Shown piece after piece: positions 36,498 to 46,952 of a stretch of DNA of 64,000 nucleotides (its first letter is position 1; each line of letters begins with the position of its first letter). Source of the stretch: Vibrio marisflavi CECT 7928 (GTDB lineage Bacteria > Pseudomonadota > Gammaproteobacteria > Enterobacterales > Vibrionaceae). Below the pieces are notes generated by a model. It saw only the letters and a program-made list of their open reading frames with translations, was not told the origin of the DNA and ran no database searches. The DNA lies in NCBI RefSeq assembly GCF_921294215.1, contig NZ_CAKLDM010000003.1, forward strand, positions 1 to 64,000, given 5' to 3'. The position numbers and the translations under genes are program-made.

Positions 36498-36860
36498 GTG
36501 TCAAAAACAGGTGCAACAGGTTTAAAGCGGATATGCAATGCATTTGTCTACTCTTGCCAAGGGATTCGTTCTGCATTTATAAACGAAGCGGCATTTCGTC
36601 AAGAAATTTTCCTAGCTATCATTTTGATCCCTATCGCCTTTTGGGTAGATGTGACCCTTGTTGAACGGTTACTTATGGTCTCATCTGTTGCTCTAATTAT
36701 GGTTGTCGAACTACTTAACAGTGCTGTTGAAGCGGTCGTAGACCGAATAGGGGCAGAGCACCATGAACTAGCAGGTAGAGCTAAAGATATGGGGTCGGCT
36801 GCGGTTTTGATTATGATGTTAATCACTGGGTTTATTTGGATCTCAATCCTGTTTTTTTGA
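36498..36860 (+). CDS. dgkA: Diacylglycerol kinase
   Basis: 120 residues. GTG start at 36498 (after GAGGA), matching the ~122-residue family size; an in-frame ATG upstream has no ribosome site. The core NEAAFRQEIFL and ELLNSAVEAVVDRIGAEHHELAGRAKDMGSAAV (metal/ATP motif) are conserved, with three membrane helices. It recycles diacylglycerol from membrane-derived oligosaccharide and LPS modification into phosphatidate. Divergent from plsB; lexA follows. Confidence 0.94.
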   Translation: MSKTGATGLKRICNAFVYSCQGIRSAFINEAAFRQEIFLAIILIPIAFWVDVTLVERLLMVSSVALIMVVELLNSAVEAVVDRIGAEHHELAGRAKDMGSAAVLIMMLITGFIWISILFF

Positions 36861-36910
36861 GAATTAAAGTGGCTAAAAAACAGCTAATTGGCTTTCATTT
36901 TGTTATGCCA

Positions 36911-36946
36911 CTGTATATACTCACAGTTGACTGTATAAAAAAACAG
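36911..36946 (+). promoter_or_regulatory. Two LexA-binding SOS boxes
   Basis: Two sites match CTGT-N8-ACAG exactly: 36911-36926 (spacer ATATACTC) and 36931-36946 (spacer ATAAAAAA). The second begins 20 bp after the first, about two helical turns, as in E. coli lexA. They show autorepression of lexA and SOS induction on damage. Confidence 0.95.
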
Positions 36947-36953
36947 GTGACCT

Positions 36954-37568
36954 ATGAAGCCCTTAACGCCCCGTCAACAACAAGTATTCGATCTAATTAA
37001 AAGTAAAATTGATGAAACAGGTATGCCGCCAACACGAGCGGAAATTGCACGAGAGTTAGGCTTTCGATCTGCAAATGCAGCGGAAGAGCACCTAAAAGCG
37101 CTAGCAAAGAAACAGGCAATCGAAATTATCCCTGGGGCTTCAAGAGGTATTCGAATCTTACTTGATCAGTCTGAAGAAGATGGGTTACCACTGATAGGGC
37201 AAGTGGCAGCGGGAGAACCTATCTTGGCTCAAGAGCACGTTGAAACACACTATCAAGTTGATGCGAGTATGTTTAAACCTCAGGCTGATTTCTTACTACG
37301 TGTTCAAGGCGATAGTATGAAAGACATTGGGATTATGGATGGCGATCTGTTAGCTGTACATAAAACACAAGATGTACGCGATGGGCAAGTGGTCGTAGCA
37401 AGGGTTGAGGACGACGTTACGGTTAAGCGCTTAGAAAGAAAAGGCTCGACAGTATTGCTTCACGCTGAAAACGAGTCTTATTCACCAATCAAAGTTGATT
37501 TAACTTCTCAATACATGGAGATTGAAGGTTTAGCTGTTGGAATTATTCGAAATTCTGATTGGATGTAA
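36954..37568 (+). CDS. lexA: LexA repressor
   Basis: 204 residues. The winged HTH (about 28-48: [20 protein letters not shown]) is followed by the self-cleavage site A86-G87 in QVAAGEP and the catalytic dyad S121 (QGDSMKD) and K158 (VTVKRLE). Activated RecA triggers cleavage and the SOS response. Two SOS boxes lie directly upstream. The neighbour dinF is an SOS gene in E. coli, but here a methyltransferase gene lies between them. Confidence 0.98.
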   Translation: MKPLTPRQQQVFDLIKSKIDETGMPPTRAEIARELGFRSANAAEEHLKALAKKQAIEIIPGASRGIRILLDQSEEDGLPLIGQVAAGEPILAQEHVETHYQVDASMFKPQADFLLRVQGDSMKDIGIMDGDLLAVHKTQDVRDGQVVVARVEDDVTVKRLERKGSTVLLHAENESYSPIKVDLTSQYMEIEGLAVGIIRNSDWM

Positions 37569-37578
37569 GCCTTTACCT

Positions 37579-37624
37579 GATAATTATTCTCAATAACTTG
37601 ATTTTGTAAATGATATTCATTATC
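37579..37624 (+). promoter_or_regulatory. Two Fur-box-like sites
   Basis: Compared with GATAATGATAATCATTATC, 37606-37624 matches 16 of 19 positions and 37579-37597 matches 14 of 19. Tandem Fur sites over a promoter usually mean repression by iron. The downstream gene starts at 37656, so the methyltransferase and perhaps the MATE pump are likely induced by iron starvation. Confidence 0.7.
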
Positions 37625-37655
37625 ATCTATCTGTGGTTATCCATGGATACTGATA

Positions 37656-38468
37656 ATGACTAATTTGCACCACAAAAATCGAAGTAAACTCAAAATTCCA
37701 GCTCGCTTGCTTAAGCCACTTTGGTTTCGTAGCCAAGAGAGCTTAGCCAAAGATGGAATTGTGTATGACCCAATCGCCGCCATAGCCTGTCAGCGTTGTG
37801 CTATGGCGAAAGGTTGTCTCTCAGGCAATGTTTCACAAAAGCAACTTCTCCACTCCACATTAACATCTTCTATCGATAGACAAATATCACAATTCCTTGC
37901 TCGCCACCCTTCAGCATGGATCATTAATGTTGGTGCAGGGCTAGATACTCGGTTTTATCGAGTGGATAACGGGCTTTGCCATTGGGTTGAGCTTGATGCG
38001 AGCGAAAACCTAACTTGGCGCAAAAAACTGTTTCACTCTAGTGAGCGATATTTTTACCACAAAGGTGACATTAAGAACCTTGAGTGGCTGGATGGGTTAA
38101 ACATACCCACTCAAAGTCCAGTTATGGTAATTTGTGAGCATGCGCTGCTCGACTGTGATAAAAGTGAAGTCGCACGATTTGTTCAAGGGATTGCTTGTCA
38201 CTTTGAGAGAGCTTCTGCGTGTTTAGTGATGGCAGGAGATCTTACGCAAAGCAAGTTGGGCAAGACTCTGGGCTCTGAGTACTACGTTCATGGATACAGT
38301 GATGTAAAAAGGGAAATGCTAAGGGTATTGCCTTGGGCGCAAGATGTTAGCGTGATATCACCAATAGATCGTTGCTGTCAAAGGTGGACGTTTTGGCAGC
38401 GCATAATCAGTAAATTTCCTTCTATTAAGTATCGATTGACACCAATAATAGTTCAGCTTCGCTGGTGA
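37656..38468 (+). CDS. Class I SAM-dependent methyltransferase (LCM/TcmP-like), iron-regulated
   Basis: 270 residues. An N-terminal segment with cysteines (CQRCAMAKGC, about 47-56) precedes the methyltransferase fold: WIINVGAGLDTRFYR (SAM motif I, about 89-103), WVELDAS (acidic loop) and VMVICEHALLDC (motif IV). The pattern is that of the leucine carboxyl methyltransferase/polyketide O-methyltransferase group, which uses small-molecule or protein carboxylates. The substrate here is unknown. Fur boxes upstream tie it to iron limitation. It lies between lexA and the MATE pump, 29 nt before the latter. Confidence 0.8.
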   Translation: MTNLHHKNRSKLKIPARLLKPLWFRSQESLAKDGIVYDPIAAIACQRCAMAKGCLSGNVSQKQLLHSTLTSSIDRQISQFLARHPSAWIINVGAGLDTRFYRVDNGLCHWVELDASENLTWRKKLFHSSERYFYHKGDIKNLEWLDGLNIPTQSPVMVICEHALLDCDKSEVARFVQGIACHFERASACLVMAGDLTQSKLGKTLGSEYYVHGYSDVKREMLRVLPWAQDVSVISPIDRCCQRWTFWQRIISKFPSIKYRLTPIIVQLRW

Positions 38469-38497
38469 AGAAGTTACACTCACCTTTCGAATGAGAG

Positions 38498-39853
38498 GTG
38501 AGTGTGATATCTAAAATCTTTATAACTTTGTCCGATAGGCAGCTTCATAAACAAGTCTTAGTTCTTGCCATTCCTATGGTTCTTTCCAATATTACCGTTC
38601 CCCTCTTGGGAATGGTTGACTCCGCGGTAATAGGGCACTTATCTCATGCTTGGTATTTAGGGGGAGTATCACTTGGAAGCACCATGATCAGCGTGGCGTT
38701 TTGGTTGCTTGGTTTCTTAAGGATGTCTACAACAGGCATTACCGCACAATCTTTTGGAGCGAACGATAAGCGCCAGCTAGCAATGACTTTAGTGCAAGGC
38801 TTATTGATGGCACTAATTCTTGCAGCTATTTTCCTGCTGTTACACTCGTGGATATCACAAGTCATTTTTTCTTTCAGCGACGCTAGTGAAGAGGTTAAAC
38901 ACTATGGAGCCGAGTACTTTGCAATTCGAGCATGGGGTGCGCCTGCGGCACTGGCGAATTTTGTATTACTTGGTTGGCTTCTTGGTACGCAAAACTCGCG
39001 ATCTCCGATGTGGATGGTGATTATCGCCAATGTGACCAACATAGCTTTAGACTTACTGTTTGTCGTTGGCTTTGGGTGGAAAGTCCAGGGAGTCGCTTTT
39101 GCTTCTATTATTGCGGATTATGTCAGTTTCGCATTTGGCCTATCTTGTGTTTACTTCACATGGAAGATAAAACATCTACCTTCTCCCTTTCTTCTTATCT
39201 CGTCGGCTAGTAGTGGCATCAGTCGCTTTGTTAAGTTAAACCGAGATATATTTCTTCGCTCACTGTTTTTACAAGCAGCGTTCAGCTTTATGGTGTTCAG
39301 AGCGGCAAGCTTTGGCGATAACGTCGTGGCAGCCAATGCTGTGCTAATGAGCTTTTTGATGATAATTTCTTATGGGTTAGATGGCTTTGCGTATGCCATG
39401 GAAGCAATGGTTGGCAAAGCGGTTGGAGGACGAAGAAAAGATCAGCTTACCGGCTCAATGATAGGCATTTTATTTTGGAGTTTGCTGATCTGTATTGTTC
39501 TAACATTTGTATTTGCAGTGTTTGGCCGTGATTTGATAAGCCTTATGACCAGTATTGATAGAGTGAAAGAGACTGCGCAGATTTATCTACCTTGGTTAAT
39601 CGCAATGCCATTGATTTCTATGTGGTGTTTCCTACTCGATGGGATTTTTATCGGAGCCACGAAAGGGAAGTATATGCGAAATAGCATGTTTATATCGATG
39701 TGTGGATATTTTGCTGTTTACTTAGTCGCAATATCTTGGGAAAACCATGCTTTGTGGTTAGCCATGTTGTCTTTCATGGCCTTGCGAGGGTTTACCCTAG
39801 CGAAGGTGTTTTTTACTCAGTGGCGGGCCAATATGTTTTTGGCCCACACTTGA
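38498..39853 (+). CDS. dinF: MATE family efflux transporter, DinF type
   Basis: 451 residues, about 12 membrane helices. N-terminal VLAIPMVLSNITVPLLGMVDSAVIGHL is typical of MATE/DinF proteins. They export toxic compounds or oxidants using Na+ or H+ gradients. GTG start at 38498; a second GTG at 38504 is nearer the AGAGG ribosome site and equally possible. In E. coli dinF follows lexA directly and is SOS-induced. Here it follows an iron-regulated methyltransferase, so control may differ. I could not see a terminator between them. Confidence 0.88.
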   Translation: MSVISKIFITLSDRQLHKQVLVLAIPMVLSNITVPLLGMVDSAVIGHLSHAWYLGGVSLGSTMISVAFWLLGFLRMSTTGITAQSFGANDKRQLAMTLVQGLLMALILAAIFLLLHSWISQVIFSFSDASEEVKHYGAEYFAIRAWGAPAALANFVLLGWLLGTQNSRSPMWMVIIANVTNIALDLLFVVGFGWKVQGVAFASIIADYVSFAFGLSCVYFTWKIKHLPSPFLLISSASSGISRFVKLNRDIFLRSLFLQAAFSFMVFRAASFGDNVVAANAVLMSFLMIISYGLDGFAYAMEAMVGKAVGGRRKDQLTGSMIGILFWSLLICIVLTFVFAVFGRDLISLMTSIDRVKETAQIYLPWLIAMPLISMWCFLLDGIFIGATKGKYMRNSMFISMCGYFAVYLVAISWENHALWLAMLSFMALRGFTLAKVFFTQWRANMFLAHT

Positions 39854-39865
39854 AGAAAATATGGT

Positions 39866-41266
39866 TTAGAACAGTCGATTTAAGCCATTAAGCGCAGCAA
39901 CCCGATAGGCTTCGGCCATCGTAGGGTAGTTAAAGGTAGTATTTACAAAATACTCAATGGTATTAGCTTCACCTTTTTGTTCCATAATGGCTTGGCCAAT
40001 GTGAATAATTTCTGCGGCACGTTCACCAAAGCAGTGTATACCCAAAATCTCTTTAGTTTCACGGTGAAACAGTATCTTCAAACTCCCGATATCTTTGCCT
40101 GCAATTTGCGCACGTGCTAAGTGCTTAAATGAAGAGCGGCCTACCTCATAAGGTATTTTGGCAGCGGTAAGCTCTTGTTCGGTTTTTCCAACAGAGCTAA
40201 TTTCAGGAATGGTATAAATGCCAGTAGGAATATCATCAATCAGGTGACCTTGCGCTTGGCCTTGTGTAATCGCTTGCGCCACAAAACGGCCTTGATCGTA
40301 AGCAGCACTCGCAAGGCTAGGGTAGCCAATCACATCGCCCACAGCGTAGATATGGTCGATATCCGTTTGGTAATTGCTATTTACTGAAACTTGTCCCCTT
40401 GAATCAGGCTGCAAGCCAACTACCTCTAGGCTCAGCTTATCAGTGTTACCCGTTCGGCCGTTCGCGTAAAGCAAGCAATCTGCACGCATCTTTTTGCCAG
40501 ACTCCAAATGGATAACAACGCCGTCATCAGTGCCTTCAATTTTTGCGTAGGTTTCATCGTTGCGAATAACTACACCACTATTCCAAAAGTGATAGGACAG
40601 TGCATCTGATGTTTCGTTGTCTAAGAAGGATAGCAATCGATCTCGAGTGTTGATGAGATCTGTTTTCACGCCAAGGCCTCGGAATATCGACGCATATTCA
40701 CAGCCAATTACGCCAGCGCCGTAGATGATGATATGCCTTGGGTCATGTTCGAGGCTCAAGATGGAGTCGCTATCGTAAATTCTGTCGTGGTCAAAATCGA
40801 CATCTTTCGGCTGGTATGGGCGAGAGCCTGTCGCAATTACAAACTTATCAGCGGTATATAACTCTGAGCTTGAATCAGCTTGAGTGACACAAACGGTATG
40901 TGTATCGACAAAGTTCGCAGTCCCAAACAGCAAGGTGCACTGGTTCCGATCGTAAAACCCTTGACGCAACCTTGTTTGCTTATCGATAACCGTTTTAGCG
41001 TGACTGAGAATGTTCGAGAAGGTCGTGTGTAGGCTGGTATTGTTTTGGCAAAAAAGAGGGTTGCTGTTGAATTCTATGATTCGACTGACTGCGTGTCGAA
41101 GAGACTTCGAGGGGATGGTGCCCCAGTGAGTACAGCCGCCACCGACACTGGATTCTTTTTCGATAATGGCAACATTGAGTCCGGCTTTCGTTAACCCCAT
41201 GGCAGCACCTTCACCACCAGGCCCACTGCCAATCACAATTACATCAAAGTGAGTAGTCTGTGCCAT
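39866..41266 (-). CDS. sthA: Soluble pyridine nucleotide transhydrogenase
   Basis: 466 residues, FAD flavoprotein disulfide reductase fold: [13 protein letters not shown] (FAD), [16 protein letters not shown] (NADPH/NADH) and C-terminal [17 protein letters not shown]. The redox segment reads [15 protein letters not shown], with only one Cys of the usual CxxxxC pair, the diagnostic sign of SthA. It moves electrons between NADPH and NAD+, reducing excess NADPH. Convergent with dinF; divergent from fabR, 295 nt away. Confidence 0.97.
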   Translation of the reverse strand: MAQTTHFDVIVIGSGPGGEGAAMGLTKAGLNVAIIEKESSVGGGCTHWGTIPSKSLRHAVSRIIEFNSNPLFCQNNTSLHTTFSNILSHAKTVIDKQTRLRQGFYDRNQCTLLFGTANFVDTHTVCVTQADSSSELYTADKFVIATGSRPYQPKDVDFDHDRIYDSDSILSLEHDPRHIIIYGAGVIGCEYASIFRGLGVKTDLINTRDRLLSFLDNETSDALSYHFWNSGVVIRNDETYAKIEGTDDGVVIHLESGKKMRADCLLYANGRTGNTDKLSLEVVGLQPDSRGQVSVNSNYQTDIDHIYAVGDVIGYPSLASAAYDQGRFVAQAITQGQAQGHLIDDIPTGIYTIPEISSVGKTEQELTAAKIPYEVGRSSFKHLARAQIAGKDIGSLKILFHRETKEILGIHCFGERAAEIIHIGQAIMEQKGEANTIEYFVNTTFNYPTMAEAYRVAALNGLNRLF

Positions 41267-41561
41267 ATTTTTTCCTTAATTTTTATTGCCTAACAGGGCC
41301 GTAGCAAGATTCTAGCGGAAGGATGAAAAAGGGTAAAAGATCAGCATTGGATAGCATCGGTGGGATCACGCCTAAGCTCGAATCTCTAGCCTAGGATTTG
41401 CTAAAGTTCTCCAAAGCGAGGTGAAATGATTGCAAAATATAATTTGCACGGTTTAATTTGTCTGCTTACTGAGTCAGTATAAGGCTCTGTTGACTTAAAT
41501 AAGTTTCCAGACTTTAACTTTTGCCAATTCTGATCAATACAGCTTAATTAAACGACTAATT

Positions 41562-42218
41562 ATGGGAATAAGAGCACAGCAAAAAGAGAAGACTCGACGA
41601 TCGCTCATTGATGCCGCATTCAATCAGCTTAGTGCAGATAGAAGCTTTTCAAATCTTAGTCTTCGGGAGGTTTCTCGAGAAGCCGGGATTGCGCCTACTT
41701 CTTTTTATCGTCACTTCAAAGATATGGATGAACTTGGTTTAACCATGGTCGATGAAGGTGGATTGATATTGCGACAGCTTATGCGTCAGGCTAGACAAAG
41801 GATCGTCAAAGGGGGCAGTGTAATAAAAACGTCCGTAGACACGTTTATGGAGTTTATTGAATGCCAGCCGAATGTGTTTCGTTTACTCTTACGTGAGCGC
41901 TCGGGAACCACTTTTGCGTTTCGTAGCGCGGTTGCTCGTGAAATCCAGCACTTTTCAGCAGAGCTTGCAGAGTTCTTGATTAGTTCTGGAATGGGTAGGG
42001 ATGAAGCAACAATTCAAGCAGAAGCTTCTGTAACCTTAGTATTTAGCTCTGGAGCAGAAGCATTAGATTTAAATAAGTCAGAACGAGAAGAGTTGGCGGA
42101 TAGGTTGATATTACAATTGCGCATGATCGCGAAAGGTGCGTATTGGTATCGTAAAGAACGTGAACGTAATCGATTAAGAGGAATTAAAATTGATGTCGAA
42201 CGAAAACACCCCAGTTAA
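41562..42218 (+). CDS. fabR: TetR-family repressor FabR of unsaturated fatty acid synthesis
   Basis: 218 residues. The N-terminal TetR HTH (about 10-55, [26 protein letters not shown]) is followed by the ligand-binding helices. FabR represses fabA/fabB according to the ratio of saturated and unsaturated acyl chains. Position beside sthA and yijD matches E. coli exactly. The divergent 41267-41561 region should carry promoters for both; a near-palindrome with core TGAGTCA occurs near 41470, of unknown meaning. Confidence 0.95.
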   Translation: MGIRAQQKEKTRRSLIDAAFNQLSADRSFSNLSLREVSREAGIAPTSFYRHFKDMDELGLTMVDEGGLILRQLMRQARQRIVKGGSVIKTSVDTFMEFIECQPNVFRLLLRERSGTTFAFRSAVAREIQHFSAELAEFLISSGMGRDEATIQAEASVTLVFSSGAEALDLNKSEREELADRLILQLRMIAKGAYWYRKERERNRLRGIKIDVERKHPS

Positions 42219-42579
42219 TCGTGGTTCAGAGAAGAAGACATTAGTACTGGCGTTAATTGCTGGTTTATGTGGTGACGCTATTTTGTCTTCAATGACAATG
42301 AGTGAAGTGCATTTCTCTATATTTCCATGGATTGCCATAGTGCTAGCGTTGCAAGCACTTTACCAAGAGTATCTAAAGAACCCCGTTTCTGAAGATATTC
42401 CTTTATTAGGGCTGGCTTGCTTTTTGGTGGGTGCCTTTGGGCATGCTGCTTTCATCAAAGCTCAGTATCCGAATGAAGGGTCGAACTTTTTGGCCATCAT
42501 CATATCTTTAGTCTTAATACTCTGGATAGGCTACAAGCTTGGTTTCTTATCCCATAAGAAAAAAGAAGAAGTTGAATAG
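42193..42579 (+). CDS. yijD: DUF1422 membrane protein YijD
   Basis: 128 residues, about four membrane helices and a basic, acidic-tailed C-terminus. The ATG at 42193 (MSNENTP) sits inside fabR, overlapping it by 26 nt, so expression is coupled to fabR. The fabR-yijD pair is conserved across gammaproteobacteria. Function not established; a link with membrane lipid homeostasis is an inference from the partner. Confidence 0.88.
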   Translation: MSNENTPVNRGSEKKTLVLALIAGLCGDAILSSMTMSEVHFSIFPWIAIVLALQALYQEYLKNPVSEDIPLLGLACFLVGAFGHAAFIKAQYPNEGSNFLAIIISLVLILWIGYKLGFLSHKKKEEVE

Positions 42580-42600
42580 TTACTTATACTAGAAATAAAA

Positions 42601-42630
42601 AAACGAGCCGCTTTCATGGGCTCGTTTTTT
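42601..42630. terminator. Bidirectional terminator between yijD and trmA
   Basis: AAACGAGCC / GGCTCGTTT with A and T runs on either side serves two convergent genes. Confidence 0.92.
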
Positions 42631-42647
42631 ATATTTTCTAATCAAGG

Positions 42648-43757
42648 TTAAGCTTTACGCTCAAGCAAAACCCCAGCTTCAATATGGTGCGTGTATGGGA
42701 ACTGATCAAACAGCGCAAAGCGAGTGATAGCATGTGTTTCCCCTAACACTTTCAAGTTCTCCAGCAACGTATCTGGGTTACAAGAAATATATAGAATGCG
42801 AGAGTAGCCCTGAACCATTTTACAAGTATCGATATCCATACCCGCTCTCGGTGGATCGACAAAAATGGTCTGGCAGTTGTAGCTTTTTAAATCCACGCCA
42901 GCTTGCTTCAAGCGACGAAACTCTCTTTTGCCTTCCATCGCTTCAGTAAATTCCTCTGCTGACATTCTGATAATTTGCACGTTATCGATTTTGTTTGCCG
43001 CAATATTGTATTGAGCTGAGTTTACTGATGGTTTGGCGAGCTCCGTTGCTAGCACACGGTCGAAGTTTTGCGCCAGTGCAAGTGAGAAGTTGCCGTTACC
43101 GCAATACAGCTCGAGTAAATCGCCTTGACTATCTTTGGTGCAATCTACAGCCCACTCCAGCATTTTCTCAGCAACTTTACCATTTGGCTGAGTGAAGCTA
43201 TTTTCTACTTGTTGGTAAATGTACTCTTTGCCAAAAACATTTAAAGACTCGACAACATAATCTTTATCGAGCACAACCTTCATCTTCCTTGCTCGGCCGA
43301 TAAGGTTCAGGTTGAAGCCTTTTTCTACCAGCTTGCTCTTAAGCTGCTTGGCTTGCTCATTCCATTCTTCATCAAGCTGCTTGTGGTAAAGAAGGGAGAC
43401 AAGTATTTCACCACTTAAGGTCGATAAAAAGTCCACTTGGAAAAGCTTGTGGCGCAAGCTTTTGTTTGGCTTTAACTCCTCAATTAATACTGGCATTAGC
43501 TGATTAATAAGAAGGCTAGCAGTGGGGAATTGATCAACGCGATATTTTTCACGCGTCTCTTGATTGAACATGACGTAGTAAAGATCTTCACCCTCATGCC
43601 ACACACGAAACTCTGCGCGCATCCGATAGTGCTGGATCGGAGACTCAAACGCTTCCACCTCAGGTGCAGAAAAAGGAGCGAACATTGCTTGCATACGTTG
43701 CTTTTTCTCTTCAAGCTGAATTACATAGTTCTCTGGTGTCATTTCAGGTGTCGCCAT
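42648..43757 (-). CDS. trmA: tRNA (uracil54-C5)-methyltransferase
   Basis: 369 residues. Motifs: [16 protein letters not shown] (SAM binding), [12 protein letters not shown], and the catalytic Cys in [15 protein letters not shown]. It makes ribothymidine at position 54 of all tRNAs (and a site in tmRNA), using SAM. Divergent from btuB. The E. coli order (btuB-trmA) matches. Confidence 0.97.
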   Translation of the reverse strand: MATPEMTPENYVIQLEEKKQRMQAMFAPFSAPEVEAFESPIQHYRMRAEFRVWHEGEDLYYVMFNQETREKYRVDQFPTASLLINQLMPVLIEELKPNKSLRHKLFQVDFLSTLSGEILVSLLYHKQLDEEWNEQAKQLKSKLVEKGFNLNLIGRARKMKVVLDKDYVVESLNVFGKEYIYQQVENSFTQPNGKVAEKMLEWAVDCTKDSQGDLLELYCGNGNFSLALAQNFDRVLATELAKPSVNSAQYNIAANKIDNVQIIRMSAEEFTEAMEGKREFRRLKQAGVDLKSYNCQTIFVDPPRAGMDIDTCKMVQGYSRILYISCNPDTLLENLKVLGETHAITRFALFDQFPYTHHIEAGVLLERKA

Positions 43758-43978
43758 TTTTTGCCTCTATATTGGGTGGAGCATCTTCTTTGAGAGCGCA
43801 GATCTTAGTCAATCTTGTCTTTATGTCTAGTATTGTTAGCCACTTACTGCCACTAAATTTCATCAAGTCTAATAAATTCAAAATATTATGGCTTTAAAAT
43901 TGAAATGATTAACAAGAGCTTGGAAGTATTTAGCAACTTAATATGGACAAAAATGTCTCATACCAATAGTATCTTGCC

Positions 43979-44156
43979 TCAGTTGGTGCCATCTAGCGGT
44001 TTAGATGGCTGAAATGGGAATCTGGTGTGAATCCAGAACTGACGCGCAGCGGTAATAGAGAACGAAGGCTTATTTGACACTGCATATTTTGCGGGAAGTC
44101 TAGCCGTAGGTTGCCAAGCTTTGGTAGTGCTCTTAAGTCCGAATACCAGCCAGCAG
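43979..44156 (+). promoter_or_regulatory. Cobalamin riboswitch upstream of btuB
   Basis: The adenosylcobalamin element is recognisable in order: GGTGCC, GAAATGGGAATCTGGTG, TCCAGAACTGACGCGCAGC, and finally the B12 box AAGTCCGAATACCAGCC (44135-44151). It lies about 70 nt before the btuB ATG. In this class, binding of coenzyme B12 hides the ribosome site, so B12 represses btuB. The remaining leader (43758-43978) shows nothing else. Confidence 0.95.
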
Positions 44157-44224
44157 CTGAGCCTATAAAAAGTTACTTACTTTAGGTTCAGTGAGTATAA
44201 CGCGTTATAGGACTTACAATTCAA

Positions 44225-46063
44225 ATGAACAAATCAAAACTGACGGTCGCAGTGGGATCGCTGTTATGCGTTGCGCCGTTTACCTACGCAAATACAGATT
44301 CTGTTAACCAGTCAATCTCGGCCAACCAGACCATGGTCGTTACTGCCAATCCTTTTGAAGACCAAGTGAGTGATCTGATTGCTCCGGTCGAAATCATTAC
44401 CAAGCAAGATATTAATGCAATTCAAGCGAAGTCTTTGACGCAAGTTCTGCAACGGCTGCCGGGTATTCAAGTGTCGAATAGTGGCGGGATAGGGCAAAAC
44501 CAATCCGTGTTTATCCGCGGACGAGCCACAAAAAATATTCTTGTGTTGATGAATGGTGTGCGTATAGGCAGCGCGACATCAGGGGCTGCAAATTTAGCCG
44601 CAATTCCATTGAGTGGCGTGCAAAGAATAGAAGTACTGCAAGGACCAGAGGCTGCTGTTTATGGTTCAGATGCGGTAGCTGGTGTCATTAATATCATCAC
44701 AACCAGTGGCGTTGATGGCTCAAGCTCTGTTAGTGCAGGGTTAGGTAGCTACGGACTGTACAATCTTAGTGCTAATACTGCAGCAACAAGTGACGACAAC
44801 CGAGCATGGTTAAACATCTCTGCAACCCATCAAGCAGAGCGTGGATATAATATTCAGCCTAACAGTACTAATCCGCAAGATGCAGATGATGACGGGTTTA
44901 ATACTCAGTATCTGACCGTTGATACAGGAATTAAGAAAACCGATTATTTAACCTTAAAGGCTAATGGGTACTATCAAAGGCAGCATACCTATTATGACAC
45001 AGATGGTTGGGTGGGTTCTTCTGACAATAGCAAAGCAGATCAATATGCGCTTGGACTTGTTGGACAGTATAAGAAAGAATTGCTGTCAAGCACGCTGACT
45101 GTTGCCACGAACCAAGACAGTACCGAGTTCTTGGGAGGAACATCTTCATCCACGATTAGTACGAATCGTTACTCAACTGACTGGAAAAACGTATATACGC
45201 TAAGTAAAGCTTTAGCATTGCTTGGGGGGGCAGAATGGTATCAGGATAAAGTTGAGAACACTTCAACTCAGTATACTCAAAATAGTCGTAATAACTCTGC
45301 CGCTTATACGGGTGCTCGAATCAAAAAGGGTAAGGCTTCATCAGAAGTGAATGTGCGCTTTGATGACAATAGCGCCTATGGTAACTTTACCACCTACCAA
45401 CTGGCTTCGGGGTACAGGCTAACTGACGCAACACGCTTAACCGGAAGTTATGGTACCTCTTTTAAGGCACCTACTTTTAATGATCTCTACTGGCCAGATC
45501 AATATGGCTATAAGGGAAACCCAGACTTAAAACCAGAAAAAACAACCGGTGGAGAGCTTGCAGTCGAATCAAACTTAAGCCTCATCAACGTACGTTTATC
45601 TGCTTACCATAGCCTTGTAAAAGACATGATTACCAGTAATGGTTCGACGATGGTTAATGTCGGTGAGGCTGCGATCACTGGTTATGAGATAGTAGGAAAG
45701 TTTCAAACTGGTCCAATTTACAATGAAGTGTCTTACGACTATTTAGATACCGAAGACAAATCTTCAGGGAATGAGTTAGCACAAAGAGCAAAAAATAGCG
45801 CTAAGTGGAATGCTAGCTATATGTTAGCGAATTGGCAGCTTGAGCTAAGCTATCTTTATCAAGGAAAGAGATATAGTGATTCGGCTAACACTGAATTGCT
45901 CGACCCTTATTCGCTGGTGGATTTTGCGACCACTTATTATGTGAATGATAACTTATCCGTTGCTGGCAAAATCGGCAATGTTTTCAACACAAACTATGAA
46001 ACAGTAGATGGTTACGCGACGCCTGGTCGTAATTACTATGTGAGTGCTACATACGATTTCTAG
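44225..46063 (+). CDS. btuB: TonB-dependent vitamin B12 receptor BtuB
   Basis: 612 residues. Signal peptide about 1-22 (cut after TYA), TonB box TMVVTA (about 36-41), plug domain (about 55-160, GIQVSNSGGIGQNQSVFIRG) and a 22-strand barrel ending in Phe (YVSATYDF). A Ca-binding Asp-rich segment DADDDGF (about 219-225) is visible. It carries cobalamin across the outer membrane. Control by the riboswitch upstream is clear. Typical btuB-murI order. Confidence 0.97.
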   Translation: MNKSKLTVAVGSLLCVAPFTYANTDSVNQSISANQTMVVTANPFEDQVSDLIAPVEIITKQDINAIQAKSLTQVLQRLPGIQVSNSGGIGQNQSVFIRGRATKNILVLMNGVRIGSATSGAANLAAIPLSGVQRIEVLQGPEAAVYGSDAVAGVINIITTSGVDGSSSVSAGLGSYGLYNLSANTAATSDDNRAWLNISATHQAERGYNIQPNSTNPQDADDDGFNTQYLTVDTGIKKTDYLTLKANGYYQRQHTYYDTDGWVGSSDNSKADQYALGLVGQYKKELLSSTLTVATNQDSTEFLGGTSSSTISTNRYSTDWKNVYTLSKALALLGGAEWYQDKVENTSTQYTQNSRNNSAAYTGARIKKGKASSEVNVRFDDNSAYGNFTTYQLASGYRLTDATRLTGSYGTSFKAPTFNDLYWPDQYGYKGNPDLKPEKTTGGELAVESNLSLINVRLSAYHSLVKDMITSNGSTMVNVGEAAITGYEIVGKFQTGPIYNEVSYDYLDTEDKSSGNELAQRAKNSAKWNASYMLANWQLELSYLYQGKRYSDSANTELLDPYSLVDFATTYYVNDNLSVAGKIGNVFNTNYETVDGYATPGRNYYVSATYDF

Positions 46064-46145
46064 TTAGCGGCAAGTTGACAGGAGTGGATTGCCAAATTTG
46101 ATAGAGTCGGTATGATCCTCCTGTCTTTTGTTTTGGGTTCTTTAA

Positions 46146-46952
46146 GTGAATACATCTTCAACATACAACGTTTTAGTTTTTGACTCTGGAGTCGGTGGCT
46201 TATCGGTATTTCAAGAAATACAAGCTATGCTTCCTAACTTGAACTACGTATATGTATTCGATAATGAAGCGTACCCATATGGAGAGCTCTCGCCAGAAAT
46301 ACTCTTAGCTAGAGTGAACCAAATTGTTTTGCAGCATACCCAAAAGCATCAAATCGATTTGGTAGTTATTGCTTGCAATACTGCCAGCACGATTGTTCTA
46401 CCAAAACTTAGAGAACAATTGACTATCCCTGTAGTCGGAGTAGTTCCAGCGATTAAACCCGCTTCTCTTCTATCTAACGACTCAGTTGCATTAATTGCCA
46501 CGCCTGCAACGATCACGAGGAAGTACACAAAAGAACTGGTTCGTGATTTTGCTAATGGAAAAACGGTAGAGATGCTGGGCTCGACGAAATTGGTTGATAT
46601 GGCAGAACAGAAACTACGTGGTAAAGCCGTTGACTCTCAGGAGTTAAGTCAGTTGTTGGAGCCAATTTGTAATCGCGTTGATGTTGCTGTGTTGGGATGC
46701 ACTCATTTTCCTCTAATCAAAGAGGAGATAGGACAAGCTTTAGGAAAAGGGGTTACGCTAGTGGACTCGGGTGAGGCAATTGCACGAAGGGTCAAAGCTT
46801 TGATTCTGCAATTAGAGGCGACAACAAAACCTGCTCAAAGGCCACACCTCATTTACAGTACCGCGCCAACTTGGCAAGAAGGCGCACTAAATAATTCTCT
46901 CCACAAACTTGGCTTTAGTCCTGTGAAGATATTTCCGATTCAGGGTGTTTAG
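46146..46952 (+). CDS. murI: Glutamate racemase
   Basis: 268 residues. GTG start ([20 protein letters not shown]). The two catalytic Cys are C77 in ACNTAS and C about 188 in GCTHFPL, with D13 and His in CTHF supporting. It supplies D-glutamate for peptidoglycan. Its 3' end overlaps the antisense RRM gene by 38 nt. Confidence 0.97.
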   Translation: MNTSSTYNVLVFDSGVGGLSVFQEIQAMLPNLNYVYVFDNEAYPYGELSPEILLARVNQIVLQHTQKHQIDLVVIACNTASTIVLPKLREQLTIPVVGVVPAIKPASLLSNDSVALIATPATITRKYTKELVRDFANGKTVEMLGSTKLVDMAEQKLRGKAVDSQELSQLLEPICNRVDVAVLGCTHFPLIKEEIGQALGKGVTLVDSGEAIARRVKALILQLEATTKPAQRPHLIYSTAPTWQEGALNNSLHKLGFSPVKIFPIQGV

